DNA of 64,000 nucleotides from CANKHA01 sp963731585 (lineage in GTDB: Bacteria > Pseudomonadota > Alphaproteobacteria > Rhizobiales > Xanthobacteraceae): positions 124,001-188,000 of the forward strand of contig CAVSWC010000005.1 in NCBI GenBank assembly GCA_963731585.1. The letters are read 5' to 3'. Positions 55,431 through 63,098 of the stretch are shown one piece after another. Each line of letters begins with the position of its first letter. The first letter of the stretch is position 1. Under the pieces are notes generated by a model that was not told the origin of the DNA, did no database searches, and saw nothing but the letters and a program-made list of their open reading frames with translations. The translations under genes and the position numbers were made by a program.

Positions 55431-55479
55431 GCGCATGATCTTAACGGCGAACCGGTTCCCACTTCGCCGGATCATGCGC
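55431..55479. repeat. GCGCATGATC palindrome
   Basis: GCGCATGATC (55431-55440) faces GATCATGCGC (55470-55479), with a second nested pair GGCGAA/TTCGCC and a loop ACCGGTTCCCAC. It lies 17 bases before the start of the binding-protein gene at 55497 and shares the arm with the metZ-leader palindrome. Confidence 0.85.
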
Positions 55480-55496
55480 TAGCCGGACGAAGCCGC

Positions 55497-56411
55497 ATGC
55501 ATTTTTCCCTGACCGCCGCCGCAATCTCCCGCGCGATCACGTGCGGCCGCGGCGTGGGCCGGTTGCTGGCAGGTCTGTTGGCCTGCGGCCTGTTGCTGGC
55601 AGATGCGCAGGCCAACCCTGCCGCCGCGCAGGCCAATCCCGGCATTGAGGTTGCGATCCCGGGCTTCTGGGATGCCAAGCGGCGGCCCGAGCGGCCGGAC
55701 CTGTCGCGGCTGAGCGGCATCCGTTTCCTGACCGAAGTGGACTATCCGCCTTTTAATTATGCCGGGTCGGACGGCAACCCGGCCGGCTTCAACGTCGATC
55801 TGGCGCGCATGATTTGCGAGGAGATCAAGGTCCAGTGCACGGTCCAGATGCGCCGCTTCGACACGCTGCTGGATGCCGTCGCGGCCAATCAGGGCGACGC
55901 GGTGATCGCCTCCATCGCGGCCACGCCGGAAACGCGCAAGCGCGTCGATTTCAGCGACCCTTATTACCGCACGCCCGCGCGCTTCGTGGCGAAGCGGGAG
56001 ACGCCGATCGAGGAAGTCTGGCCGGAAAAGCTCGAGGGCCGCAAGGTCGCAGTGGTCGCTGGGACCGCGCATGAAGCTTACCTGCGGGCGCTGTTTACCG
56101 AGGTGGAGGTGAAGCCTTATCACACGGCGGAAGAGGCGCGCGCCGCGCTGCGTCGGGGCGAGGCCGAGCTTCTGTTCGGCGACGGCATTTCGCTTACGTT
56201 CTGGCTGAACGGCACGGACTCCGCCAACTGCTGCGTCTTTCGCGGCGGACCCTTCATGGAGAGCCGTTATTTCGGCGAAGGCATCGGCATCGGCGTGCGC
56301 CGCGGCAACGATCTCTTGCGCCAGGCGCTGAACTGGGCGCTGTTCCGGTTGTGGGAGCAGGGCAAGTTCACCGATCTCTGGCTGCGATATTTTCCGATCA
56401 GCCCTTACTGA
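55497..56411 (+). CDS. Amino-acid-type periplasmic binding protein
   Basis: A 304-residue exported protein of the bacterial SBP family 3. After a signal peptide it reads GIRFLTEVDYPPFNYAGSDG, NPAGFNVDLARMICEE, RRFDTLLDAVAANQGDAVIA and FSDPYYRTPARF, the typical course of polar amino-acid binding proteins. No permease or ATPase is adjacent. lysK begins six bases after its stop. Confidence 0.82.
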   Translation: MHFSLTAAAISRAITCGRGVGRLLAGLLACGLLLADAQANPAAAQANPGIEVAIPGFWDAKRRPERPDLSRLSGIRFLTEVDYPPFNYAGSDGNPAGFNVDLARMICEEIKVQCTVQMRRFDTLLDAVAANQGDAVIASIAATPETRKRVDFSDPYYRTPARFVAKRETPIEEVWPEKLEGRKVAVVAGTAHEAYLRALFTEVEVKPYHTAEEARAALRRGEAELLFGDGISLTFWLNGTDSANCCVFRGGPFMESRYFGEGIGIGVRRGNDLLRQALNWALFRLWEQGKFTDLWLRYFPISPY

Positions 56412-56416
56412 CGAGC

Positions 56417-58048
56417 ATGAGTGAAACGGTAACAAGGCCAAGCCTGCGCGAGATCGCCGAAACCTCCACGGCCTGGCCGTTTGAGGAGGCGAAGAAGATC
56501 ATTGCGCGGCTCAAGCGCAAGCCGAAAGACGAAGTGATTTTCGAGACCGGCTATGGGCCCTCGGGCCTGCCGCATATCGGCACTTTCGGCGAGGTCGCGC
56601 GCACCACCATGGTGCGGCATGCCTTCCGCGTGCTCACCGATGACAAGATCAAGACCCGGCTGATCGCCTTTTCCGACGACATGGACGGACTGCGCAAGGT
56701 GCCGGACAATGTGCCGAACCAGCAGCTGTTGGCGAAGCATCTCGGCAAGCCGCTGACGCAGGTGCCCGATCCCTTCGGCACACATCCAAGCTTCGGCGAG
56801 CACAACAACGCGCGGCTGCGCGCTTTCCTCGATCACTTCGGCTTCGAATACGAATTCATGTCCTCGACGCAATGCTACACTTCGGGCCGCTTCGACGAGG
56901 CGTTGCTGAAGGTGCTGGAGCGTTTCGACAAAGTGATGGCGATCATGCTGCCGTCGCTGCGCGAGGAGCGGGCGCAGACCTATTCGCCCTTCCTGCCGAT
57001 CGATGCGAAGACCGGTGTTGTGCTGCAGGTCCCGGTCACCGCGCATGACGCCAAGGCCGGCACCATTTCCTACGAAGATCCCGACAGCAAGCAGCCGGTG
57101 ACGACGCCGGTCACCGGCGGGCGCTGCAAGCTGCAATGGAAGCCGGATTGGGCCATGCGCTGGATCGCGCTCGGCGTCGATTACGAGATGGCGGGCAAGG
57201 ACCTGATCGATTCAGTGAAACTTTCCGGCGAAATCTGCAAGGCGCTCGGCGGCACGCCGCCGGAGGGATTCAATTACGAGCTGTTCCTGGACGATAAGGG
57301 GCAGAAGATTTCCAAATCCAAGGGCAATGGCCTCACCATCGACGAATGGCTGCGCTATGCCTCGCCGGAATCGCTCTCGCTGTTCATGTACCGCGAGCCG
57401 AAGGCCGCGAAGCGGCTTTACTTCGACGTGATCCCGCGCACCGTGGACGAATATCAGCAGCATCTCGACGGCTTCGCGCGGCAGGAGCCGAAGCAGCAGC
57501 TTTCCAATCCAGTGTGGCATATCCATGCCGGCAAGCCGCCGCAGCCGGATATGCCGATCACCTTCCAGATGTTGCTCACGCTGGTGTCGTCGTCCAATGC
57601 CGAGAACGCCGAAACCTTGTGGGGCTTCATCGGCCGCTATCGGCCCGGCGTGACGCCGCAGACGCATCCCAAGCTCGATGCGATGGTCGGCTACGCGATC
57701 CATTATTTTCGCGATTTCGTGCTGCCGGCGAAAAAATTCCGCGAGCCGACGGAAAGCGAGCGCGCGGCGCTGATCGATCTGCGCGACGCGCTGGCGCAGT
57801 TGCCGGGGGAAACGACCGCCGAGCAGATCCAGGACCTGGTCTATGAGATCGGCCGGCGCGAGCCGTTCCTCGATCACAACAAGAAGGCCAAGGACGGCAA
57901 ACCGGGCGTGTCGCTTGACTGGTTCAACATGCTCTATCAGGTGCTGCTCGGGCAGGAGAAAGGCCCGCGCTTCGGCTCTTTCGTTGCCGTCTATGGGCTG
58001 AAAAACACGATCGACATGATCGACGGTGCGCTGGCGAGATCGGCGTGA
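56417..58048 (+). CDS. lysK: Lysine--tRNA ligase, class I
   Basis: A 543-residue class I lysyl-tRNA synthetase, the archaeal-type enzyme used by most alphaproteobacteria. The HIGH-like motif is PSGLPHIGTFGE near residue 46 and the KMSKS-like motif KISKSKGNGLTIDEW near 295. The ATG at 56417 starts MSETVTRPSLREIAETSTAW. Confidence 0.96.
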   Translation: MSETVTRPSLREIAETSTAWPFEEAKKIIARLKRKPKDEVIFETGYGPSGLPHIGTFGEVARTTMVRHAFRVLTDDKIKTRLIAFSDDMDGLRKVPDNVPNQQLLAKHLGKPLTQVPDPFGTHPSFGEHNNARLRAFLDHFGFEYEFMSSTQCYTSGRFDEALLKVLERFDKVMAIMLPSLREERAQTYSPFLPIDAKTGVVLQVPVTAHDAKAGTISYEDPDSKQPVTTPVTGGRCKLQWKPDWAMRWIALGVDYEMAGKDLIDSVKLSGEICKALGGTPPEGFNYELFLDDKGQKISKSKGNGLTIDEWLRYASPESLSLFMYREPKAAKRLYFDVIPRTVDEYQQHLDGFARQEPKQQLSNPVWHIHAGKPPQPDMPITFQMLLTLVSSSNAENAETLWGFIGRYRPGVTPQTHPKLDAMVGYAIHYFRDFVLPAKKFREPTESERAALIDLRDALAQLPGETTAEQIQDLVYEIGRREPFLDHNKKAKDGKPGVSLDWFNMLYQVLLGQEKGPRFGSFVAVYGLKNTIDMIDGALARSA

Positions 58049-58086
58049 GCGGACTTTGCTTTAGTATGGGGAGCGGCGGCGCTTCT

Positions 58087-58213
58087 GCTCCCCTCCCTCC
58101 GCGAAGCGGCGGGGAGGGGTCGGGGGTGGGGGGCTATTCCGGGAAGAAGAAAATCCCCCACCCGGCCTTGCTGACGCTCGGCCACCCTCCCCGCCGCGAC
58201 GCGGGGGAGGGAA
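58087..58213. repeat. GC-rich interspersed palindromic repeat, intergenic copy
   Basis: CTCCCCTCCCTCCGCG and its complement GGCGGGGAGGGG form a hairpin, followed by an inverted second unit with CCCCCACCC and CCCGCCGCGACGCGGGGGAG. The same family of repeat occurs inside the ligase gene (61471-61602) and in the end of the exonuclease gene (61892-61992). Confidence 0.85.
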
Positions 58214-58246
58214 AGAAAGCGAGATCGGCGTGAGGCGTTTTCCAGA

Positions 58247-58999
58247 ATGACCTTCCTCTCCCTCGGCGTCGTCGGCGCGGCCATCTTCCTTTCTTCTTTT
58301 ATCTCCGGCGTCTTCAACATGGCGGGCGGGATGATCCTGCTCGGCGTGCTGTTGATTTTCTTCGACGTCTCCACCGGGATGATCCTGTTCTCGATCCTGT
58401 CGACGGCAGGCAACGTCTGGCGCGTCGCGACCTGGTGGAAGCACATCAATTGGCCGATCTGGTTCCAGTACACGCTCGGCGCGTTCGTCGCCTTGCTGGT
58501 GCTGCGCACCATCGCCTTTTTGCCGAGCAAGGCGATGGTCTATCTGCTGCTCGGTTTGATGCCCTGGATGGTGGAACTGCTGCCGCGGCATTGGCATCCC
58601 AGCATCCAGTGGCGCGGTGTGCCGATCCTGACGGGCCTGACCACGACATCGATCCAGCTCATGGCCGGCAACGGCGGCATGTTCATGGACATATTTTTTC
58701 AGAAGAGCGAGGTCGGCCGGCACGCGACGATCGCCACCAAGTCCTTCTGCCAGACCGTGGGCAACCTGATGCGGATCTTCTATTTCGGGACCCTGGCCGG
58801 AATTGAAGACGCCATCCCGTTGTGGTTCTTCATCCCGGCCGCGCTGCTGGCCATCGCCGGCAACATGCTGGCCCCGCTGATCGTCAATCGCATGACCGAC
58901 CAGAGTTTCCGCCAGTGGACGCGCAAGCTGATCTTCCTGGTGAGCACGGTCTATCTGCTGCGCGCGGGCTGGCTCTACTGGGGCCAATGGGCAGCATGA
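58247..58999 (+). CDS. TSUP (TauE/SafE) family membrane permease
   Basis: A 250-residue protein with about seven or eight membrane helices. The glycine-rich opening FISGVFNMAGGMILLGVLL and the mid-protein repeat TTTSIQLMAGNGGMFMDIFF are typical of the TauE/SafE sulfite exporter family. Substrate is not known; sulfonates or sulfite would fit the sulfur theme, but the gene is 6 kb outside the sox island. Confidence 0.75.
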   Translation: MTFLSLGVVGAAIFLSSFISGVFNMAGGMILLGVLLIFFDVSTGMILFSILSTAGNVWRVATWWKHINWPIWFQYTLGAFVALLVLRTIAFLPSKAMVYLLLGLMPWMVELLPRHWHPSIQWRGVPILTGLTTTSIQLMAGNGGMFMDIFFQKSEVGRHATIATKSFCQTVGNLMRIFYFGTLAGIEDAIPLWFFIPAALLAIAGNMLAPLIVNRMTDQSFRQWTRKLIFLVSTVYLLRAGWLYWGQWAA

Positions 59000-59044
59000 T
59001 CCGGCGAAGTGGGTTTTCGACCAGATCAAGCGCCAACTAAGGCG

Positions 59045-59689
59045 CTACTGACTCGCCCAGACGACGCGGGCCATCCACACCACGTCCGAAACGGCGAGGC
59101 TGCGGTTGGGATGCTCGGCATTGATCGATTGCAATTCGATGCTTTTTGATGTCCGCCGTTTCAATTCCTTCACCATCACCTCGTCCGTCTTCGTCTTGAC
59201 CACGACGCGGTCGCCGCGGCGGATCGGCGCGCCGGGCGAGACGATGATCACGTCGCCATCGCGATAGGCGGGCATCATGGAGTCGCCGGAAATTTCCAAC
59301 GCGTAGGCGTGCTCATCGTTGACGGCCGGGAAAGCGATCTCGTCCCAGCCCTTGCCCACCGGAAAGCCGCCGTCATCGAAAAAGCCGCCTGCGCCCGCTT
59401 CGGCAAAGCCGATCAACGGCACGGCCTGGGTCGTGGCGCCGTGATTGTCCGTGATCAGGCCCACGAAGCTATCGATGGTCGTGCCGGTGGCGGCGAGTGC
59501 CTTGGCCACCGACTCGGTCGATGGCCAGCGCGGGCGGCCATCCGGGGTGATGCGCTTGGAGCGGTTGAAGGTGGTGGGATCGAGGCCGGCGCGCTTGGCG
59601 AGCGCCGAAGCGGAGAGGCCCGAACGCGCGGCCAGCCGGTCGAGCGCGCTCCAGATTTGGGCGTGGGTCAGCACCGCGCGGCCTCTCAC
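59045..59689 (-). CDS. Helix-turn-helix S24 (LexA-like) peptidase/repressor
   Basis: A 214-residue protein with an N-terminal helix-turn-helix (LSASALAKRAGLDPTTFNRS) and a C-terminal S24 peptidase domain: catalytic Ser in ISGDSMMPAYRDGD and Lys in RGDRVVVKTKTDE. The linker lacks an obvious Ala-Gly cleavage pair, apart from EAGAGG near residue 103. It resembles CI-like regulators fixed in alphaproteobacterial chromosomes. Target unknown. Confidence 0.82.
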   Translation of the reverse strand: MRGRAVLTHAQIWSALDRLAARSGLSASALAKRAGLDPTTFNRSKRITPDGRPRWPSTESVAKALAATGTTIDSFVGLITDNHGATTQAVPLIGFAEAGAGGFFDDGGFPVGKGWDEIAFPAVNDEHAYALEISGDSMMPAYRDGDVIIVSPGAPIRRGDRVVVKTKTDEVMVKELKRRTSKSIELQSINAEHPNRSLAVSDVVWMARVVWASQ

Positions 59690-59719
59690 GAGTTCGAGAC
59701 TATTATCCGAGCATAGGAA

Positions 59720-60055
59720 TTATAGCCCGAAGGGAAGGCCGTCCAGCCCTTTTTCGGTTCTCGCCGGTTTAGGAGGCCGGAGGCTTCTCCCGCGGCGCCC
59801 GGCCAGACGCGCAATCAGCCAGATCGGGATGACGATGGCCGCGCCAAGCAGGAAGTAGCGCCAGAGCCAGACCACGAGATCGAAACCCATGTCCCAGAGA
59901 TGCAGGAACAGCCGGCGCACGCTCTGAATGATGTTCCACGGATCGAAGCCGATCGCGTGCAGCACGACGCCGACCAGGATCGACAGCAGCACAAGACGGC
60001 CAAGCACCGCCAGCGGCGGGCCGCCCAGAAAACGGCTGACATGGTCGTTCGTCAT
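59720..60055 (-). CDS. Small membrane protein, DUF6460-like
   Basis: A 111-residue protein with two membrane helices (residues about 14-37 and 62-83) and the segment HAIGFDPWNIIQSVRRLFLH. I recall this as an uncharacterised alphaproteobacterial family (DUF6460). It starts 27 bases downstream of the ligase stop on the same strand. Confidence 0.7.
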   Translation of the reverse strand: MTNDHVSRFLGGPPLAVLGRLVLLSILVGVVLHAIGFDPWNIIQSVRRLFLHLWDMGFDLVVWLWRYFLLGAAIVIPIWLIARLAGRRGRSLRPPKPARTEKGLDGLPFGL

Positions 60056-60081
60056 GAGACTCTCCCTCTGGAATTTCTATA

Positions 60082-61869
60082 TCACGATTGAAGTGCGCCA
60101 CGCCTGGGTTTCGGCAGCGATCGGTGCGCGGCTTCGGTGCCTTCCAGCATCTTCTCCAACATTTCCAGCCGGTCGGCTTCTGCGGGCGGCTTGTCCCAAC
60201 GCAATCGGCTGATGCGGGGAAAGCGCATGGCGACCCCGGAGCGGTGCCGGCTCGATCGCTGCAAGCCCTCGAAGGCGACTTCCAGCACCAAGCCCTTGTC
60301 GCGGTCGTGCACCACCTCGCGCACCGGGCCGAAACGCTCGATGGTGTTGCGGCGGACGAAGCGGTCGATCTGCAACAGTTCCTCGTCGGTGAAGCCGAAA
60401 TAGGCTTTGCCTACCGGCACCAGCACGTCCTCGCCGTCCTCGGTGGTCCAGGCGCCGAAGGTATAGTCGGAATAATACGACGAGCGCTTGCCATGGCCGC
60501 GCTGGGCATACATCAGCACCGCGTCGATGGTGAAAGGATCGCGCTTCCATTTCCACCACTGGCCTTTCGGCCGCCCGGGCAGGTAGGGCGCGTCGCGGCG
60601 CTTGAGCATGATGCCTTCTACCGCTGCGGCATCATCCCCCGCGCCGGCAGACTTGGGATCGGCGCGCGCGGCGGCTAATTGCTCCCAGCTCGCGAAAGGC
60701 ACCAGCGGAGAGAGATCGACACGCGGGTCGCCGAGCTGCGTAATGAATTTCTCCAGCCGCACCCGGCGCTCGGCGATTGGCTGCTCGCGCAAGTCGTCGC
60801 TGCCGTCGACCAGCAGGTCATAGGCGCGCAGATGCGCGGGGAATTCCGCCATCAGTTTGGGCGTGACGGCCTTGCGGTTGAGCCGCTGCTGCAACTCATT
60901 GAACGACTGCACGCGCCCATTGCGCATGATCAAGAGTTCGCCGTCGATGGTGCCCGGAAGGCGCATCGCGGAGGCGAGATCGGGGAAGCTTTTTGAGACA
61001 TCTTCGCCGGTGCGCGAATAAAGCCGCGTAACTATTTCGCCATTCTCGGTCCGGCCGGTCACCGCCTGCACACGCGTGCCGTCCCATTTCCACTCCGCCA
61101 TGTAATGCGAGGGATCGAGTGCCGGAAAATCCGCTTCTTCGATCGCATGCGCCAGCATGGCGGGACGGAACGGCGCGGGGTCGGTGTTGAGCGGCTTGTC
61201 GGCGCGCCCTTCCAACCAGGCGAACAGCTCGCTGTAAGGCGGCCTCAGCCCAGGCCAGAGCAGTTCGATCTCGTGCGGGTCCTTGTCGCCGAGCGCGGCG
61301 GCGGCGGTTTTCACCAGCCGCGCCGAGACGCCGATGCGCAAGCCGCCGGTGATGAGCTTGAGCAGCGCCCAGCGGCCGGTCTCGTCCAGCGCATCGAGCC
61401 AGCGCGCGAGTTGCGCGGGCAGCTGTGCCTTGCCGAGCGTGGACAGCGTTTCGACCACATCGGAAAGGGAGGGAGTGGCGCTCCCCTCCCTCCACGAGCG
61501 TAGCGAGTGGCGGGGAGGGGGGGTGGGATTGTGCTGAGCAGAACCCCCCACCCCTCCCCGCCGCTGCGCGGGGAGGGGGCGCCTTGCGTGTGGAGACGCA
61601 GTCGGCCACATCAGCGCGATGGTTTCCGACAGGTCGCCGACGTAATCGTGCGAGAGCGCAAACAGCACCGGGTCGGTGCGCTCGGCGATCAGCGCGCGGA
61701 TCATGCCGGGCTTGGCGTATTGGAACGACAGCGCGCCGGCGAGCGCCGCCAGGGCATAGCCGCGTTCGGGGTCCGGCGTGGTGCGGAAATACTCCGTCAT
61801 CAGGCGCAGCTTGTTGTTGCGCCCATGTTCATAAGCCAGGCGGTCGAGCAATTCGGCGAAGCGGTTCAT
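60082..61869 (-). CDS. ATP-dependent DNA ligase, with in-frame repeat insertion
   Basis: A 595-residue ligase of the PP_1105-type found in the Lhr/ligase/exonuclease repair cluster. The N-terminal helical domain is followed by the nucleotidyl-transfer domain with motif I lysine K261 (MAEWKWDGTRVQ), DGELLIMRNG (motif III), VEGIMLKRRDAPY (IV) and GQWWKWKRDPFTIDA (V), and then the OB domain. Residues about 90-133 do not belong to the family: they are encoded by a GC-rich palindromic repeat inserted without breaking the frame. Without the insert the length would be about 551. The stop of the exonuclease gene overlaps its start (ATGA). Confidence 0.92.
   Translation of the reverse strand: MNRFAELLDRLAYEHGRNNKLRLMTEYFRTTPDPERGYALAALAGALSFQYAKPGMIRALIAERTDPVLFALSHDYVGDLSETIALMWPTASPHARRPLPAQRRGGVGGSAQHNPTPPPRHSLRSWREGSATPSLSDVVETLSTLGKAQLPAQLARWLDALDETGRWALLKLITGGLRIGVSARLVKTAAAALGDKDPHEIELLWPGLRPPYSELFAWLEGRADKPLNTDPAPFRPAMLAHAIEEADFPALDPSHYMAEWKWDGTRVQAVTGRTENGEIVTRLYSRTGEDVSKSFPDLASAMRLPGTIDGELLIMRNGRVQSFNELQQRLNRKAVTPKLMAEFPAHLRAYDLLVDGSDDLREQPIAERRVRLEKFITQLGDPRVDLSPLVPFASWEQLAAARADPKSAGAGDDAAAVEGIMLKRRDAPYLPGRPKGQWWKWKRDPFTIDAVLMYAQRGHGKRSSYYSDYTFGAWTTEDGEDVLVPVGKAYFGFTDEELLQIDRFVRRNTIERFGPVREVVHDRDKGLVLEVAFEGLQRSSRHRSGVAMRFPRISRLRWDKPPAEADRLEMLEKMLEGTEAAHRSLPKPRRGALQS
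61471..61602. repeat. GC-rich palindromic repeat inside the ligase gene
   Basis: CTCCCCTCCCTCCACG, GGCGGGGAGGGGGGG, then inverted CCCCCCACCCCTCCCCG and GCGGGGAGGGGGCGCC make two head-to-head units. The ligase frame stays open through all of it, adding about 44 residues rich in Pro, Arg and Ser. Confidence 0.9.
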
Positions 61870-63029
61870 GTGTCGCCGCCGTTGCTGCTCTTTTCCCCTC
61901 CCCCTTGTGGGGAGGGGTTAGGGGTGGGGGTTTCCAACACCGCGTCATTTGTTGCCAACCCCCCTCCCTGACCCTCCCTTATAAGGGGCGAGGGTACCGA
62001 GGCGCCCGTATCACTCACGCCATCCGTTTCATCCTCGTCGCCATACCCAACGATGTCGAGCGGCCGTGCCTGCAATCCACGCGTCTGACACCAATGCACC
62101 AGCGCATCTTCTTGCCCATGGGTGACCCAGACCTCGCCGGCGCCGGTGGCGGCGATGGTGTTGGTCAGCCCGTCCCAGTCGGCGTGGTCGGAAATCACCA
62201 GCGGCAATTCGATCTGACCCTGCCGCGCGCGGGCGCGCACGCGCATCCATCCGGAGGCAAAGCAGGCAACCGGATCCGGAAAGCGCCGTGTCCAGAGATC
62301 CTTGACCGCCGAGGGCGGCGCCAGCGTAATCGTCCCGGCAAGCTCGGGCTTTTTTGCGCCGCGTACCAGATCGAGCGGACCAAGATCGATGCCGCGCGCG
62401 ACGTAATAGTTGGTGATCTTCTCCATCGCGCCGTGGAGGTAAATGGTCTTGTCGTAGCCGGCGCGGCGCAGCATCGCGATGACGCGCTGCGCCTTGCCGA
62501 GCGAATAGGCGCCGACCAGATGCGCACGTTCGGGAAACAGCGCGACCGAGCGCAACAATTTTGCTATCTCGCCTTCGGCGTCGTGATGGCGGAACACCGG
62601 CAGGCCGAAGGTGGCTTCGGTGATGAAGACATCGCACGGCACCAGCTCGAAAGCTGCGCAGGTCGGGTCGGGCACGTCCTTATAGTCGCCCGAAGCGACG
62701 ATGCGCATGCCCTCGCATTCCACCGCGATCTGCGCGGAGCCGAGCACATGACCGGCGGGATGGAATGTCGCCTTGATGCCGTTGAGGTCGATGGTCTCGC
62801 CGTACTTCACCGCCTGGGTGCGGCCGGCAAAATTGTCGCCGTAGCGCAGCCGCATGATGTCCAGCGTCTCCTGCGTGGCCAGCACCGCGCCATGACCGGC
62901 GCGCGCGTGGTCGGAATGGCCGTGGGTGATCAGCGCCTTGTCCACCGCCCGCGTGGGATCGATGTGAAAGCCGCCGCGTTTGCAGCAGACCCCGGAGGGG
63001 GTGGGCAGCAGGATGTCTTCGGGACGCAT
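61866..63029 (-). CDS. Ligase-associated DNA exonuclease (metallo-beta-lactamase/beta-CASP-like)
   Basis: A 387-residue MBL-fold nuclease of the DNA-ligase-associated exonuclease family. The metal site is ITHGHSDHARAGHG, with further ligands in FHPAGHVLGSAQI, ASGDYKD and VISDHADWDGL. The last 52 residues (nt 61869-62024) are low-complexity and encoded partly by the palindromic repeat, so the native end was probably near VGYGDEDE. The gene is translationally coupled to the ligase. The Lhr-type helicase and phosphoesterase usual in this repair set are not in the window. Confidence 0.88.
   Translation of the reverse strand: MRPEDILLPTPSGVCCKRGGFHIDPTRAVDKALITHGHSDHARAGHGAVLATQETLDIMRLRYGDNFAGRTQAVKYGETIDLNGIKATFHPAGHVLGSAQIAVECEGMRIVASGDYKDVPDPTCAAFELVPCDVFITEATFGLPVFRHHDAEGEIAKLLRSVALFPERAHLVGAYSLGKAQRVIAMLRRAGYDKTIYLHGAMEKITNYYVARGIDLGPLDLVRGAKKPELAGTITLAPPSAVKDLWTRRFPDPVACFASGWMRVRARARQGQIELPLVISDHADWDGLTNTIAATGAGEVWVTHGQEDALVHWCQTRGLQARPLDIVGYGDEDETDGVSDTGASVPSPLIREGQGGGLATNDAVLETPTPNPSPQGGGEKSSNGGDT
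61892..61992. repeat. GC-rich palindromic repeat in the 3' end of the exonuclease gene
   Basis: CCCCTCCCCC/GGGGAGGGG arms at 61895-61918, then an inverted unit CCCCCCTCCCTGACCCTCC. It is the third copy of the family and again lies within an open frame, here extending a C-terminus. Confidence 0.85.
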
Positions 63030-63098
63030 AAGCCCTAGATATGCTTTGCTTTCGCTTCTGCGAGACTAACTTCGGAAGCGGGGCACTTGAGGTGACGC

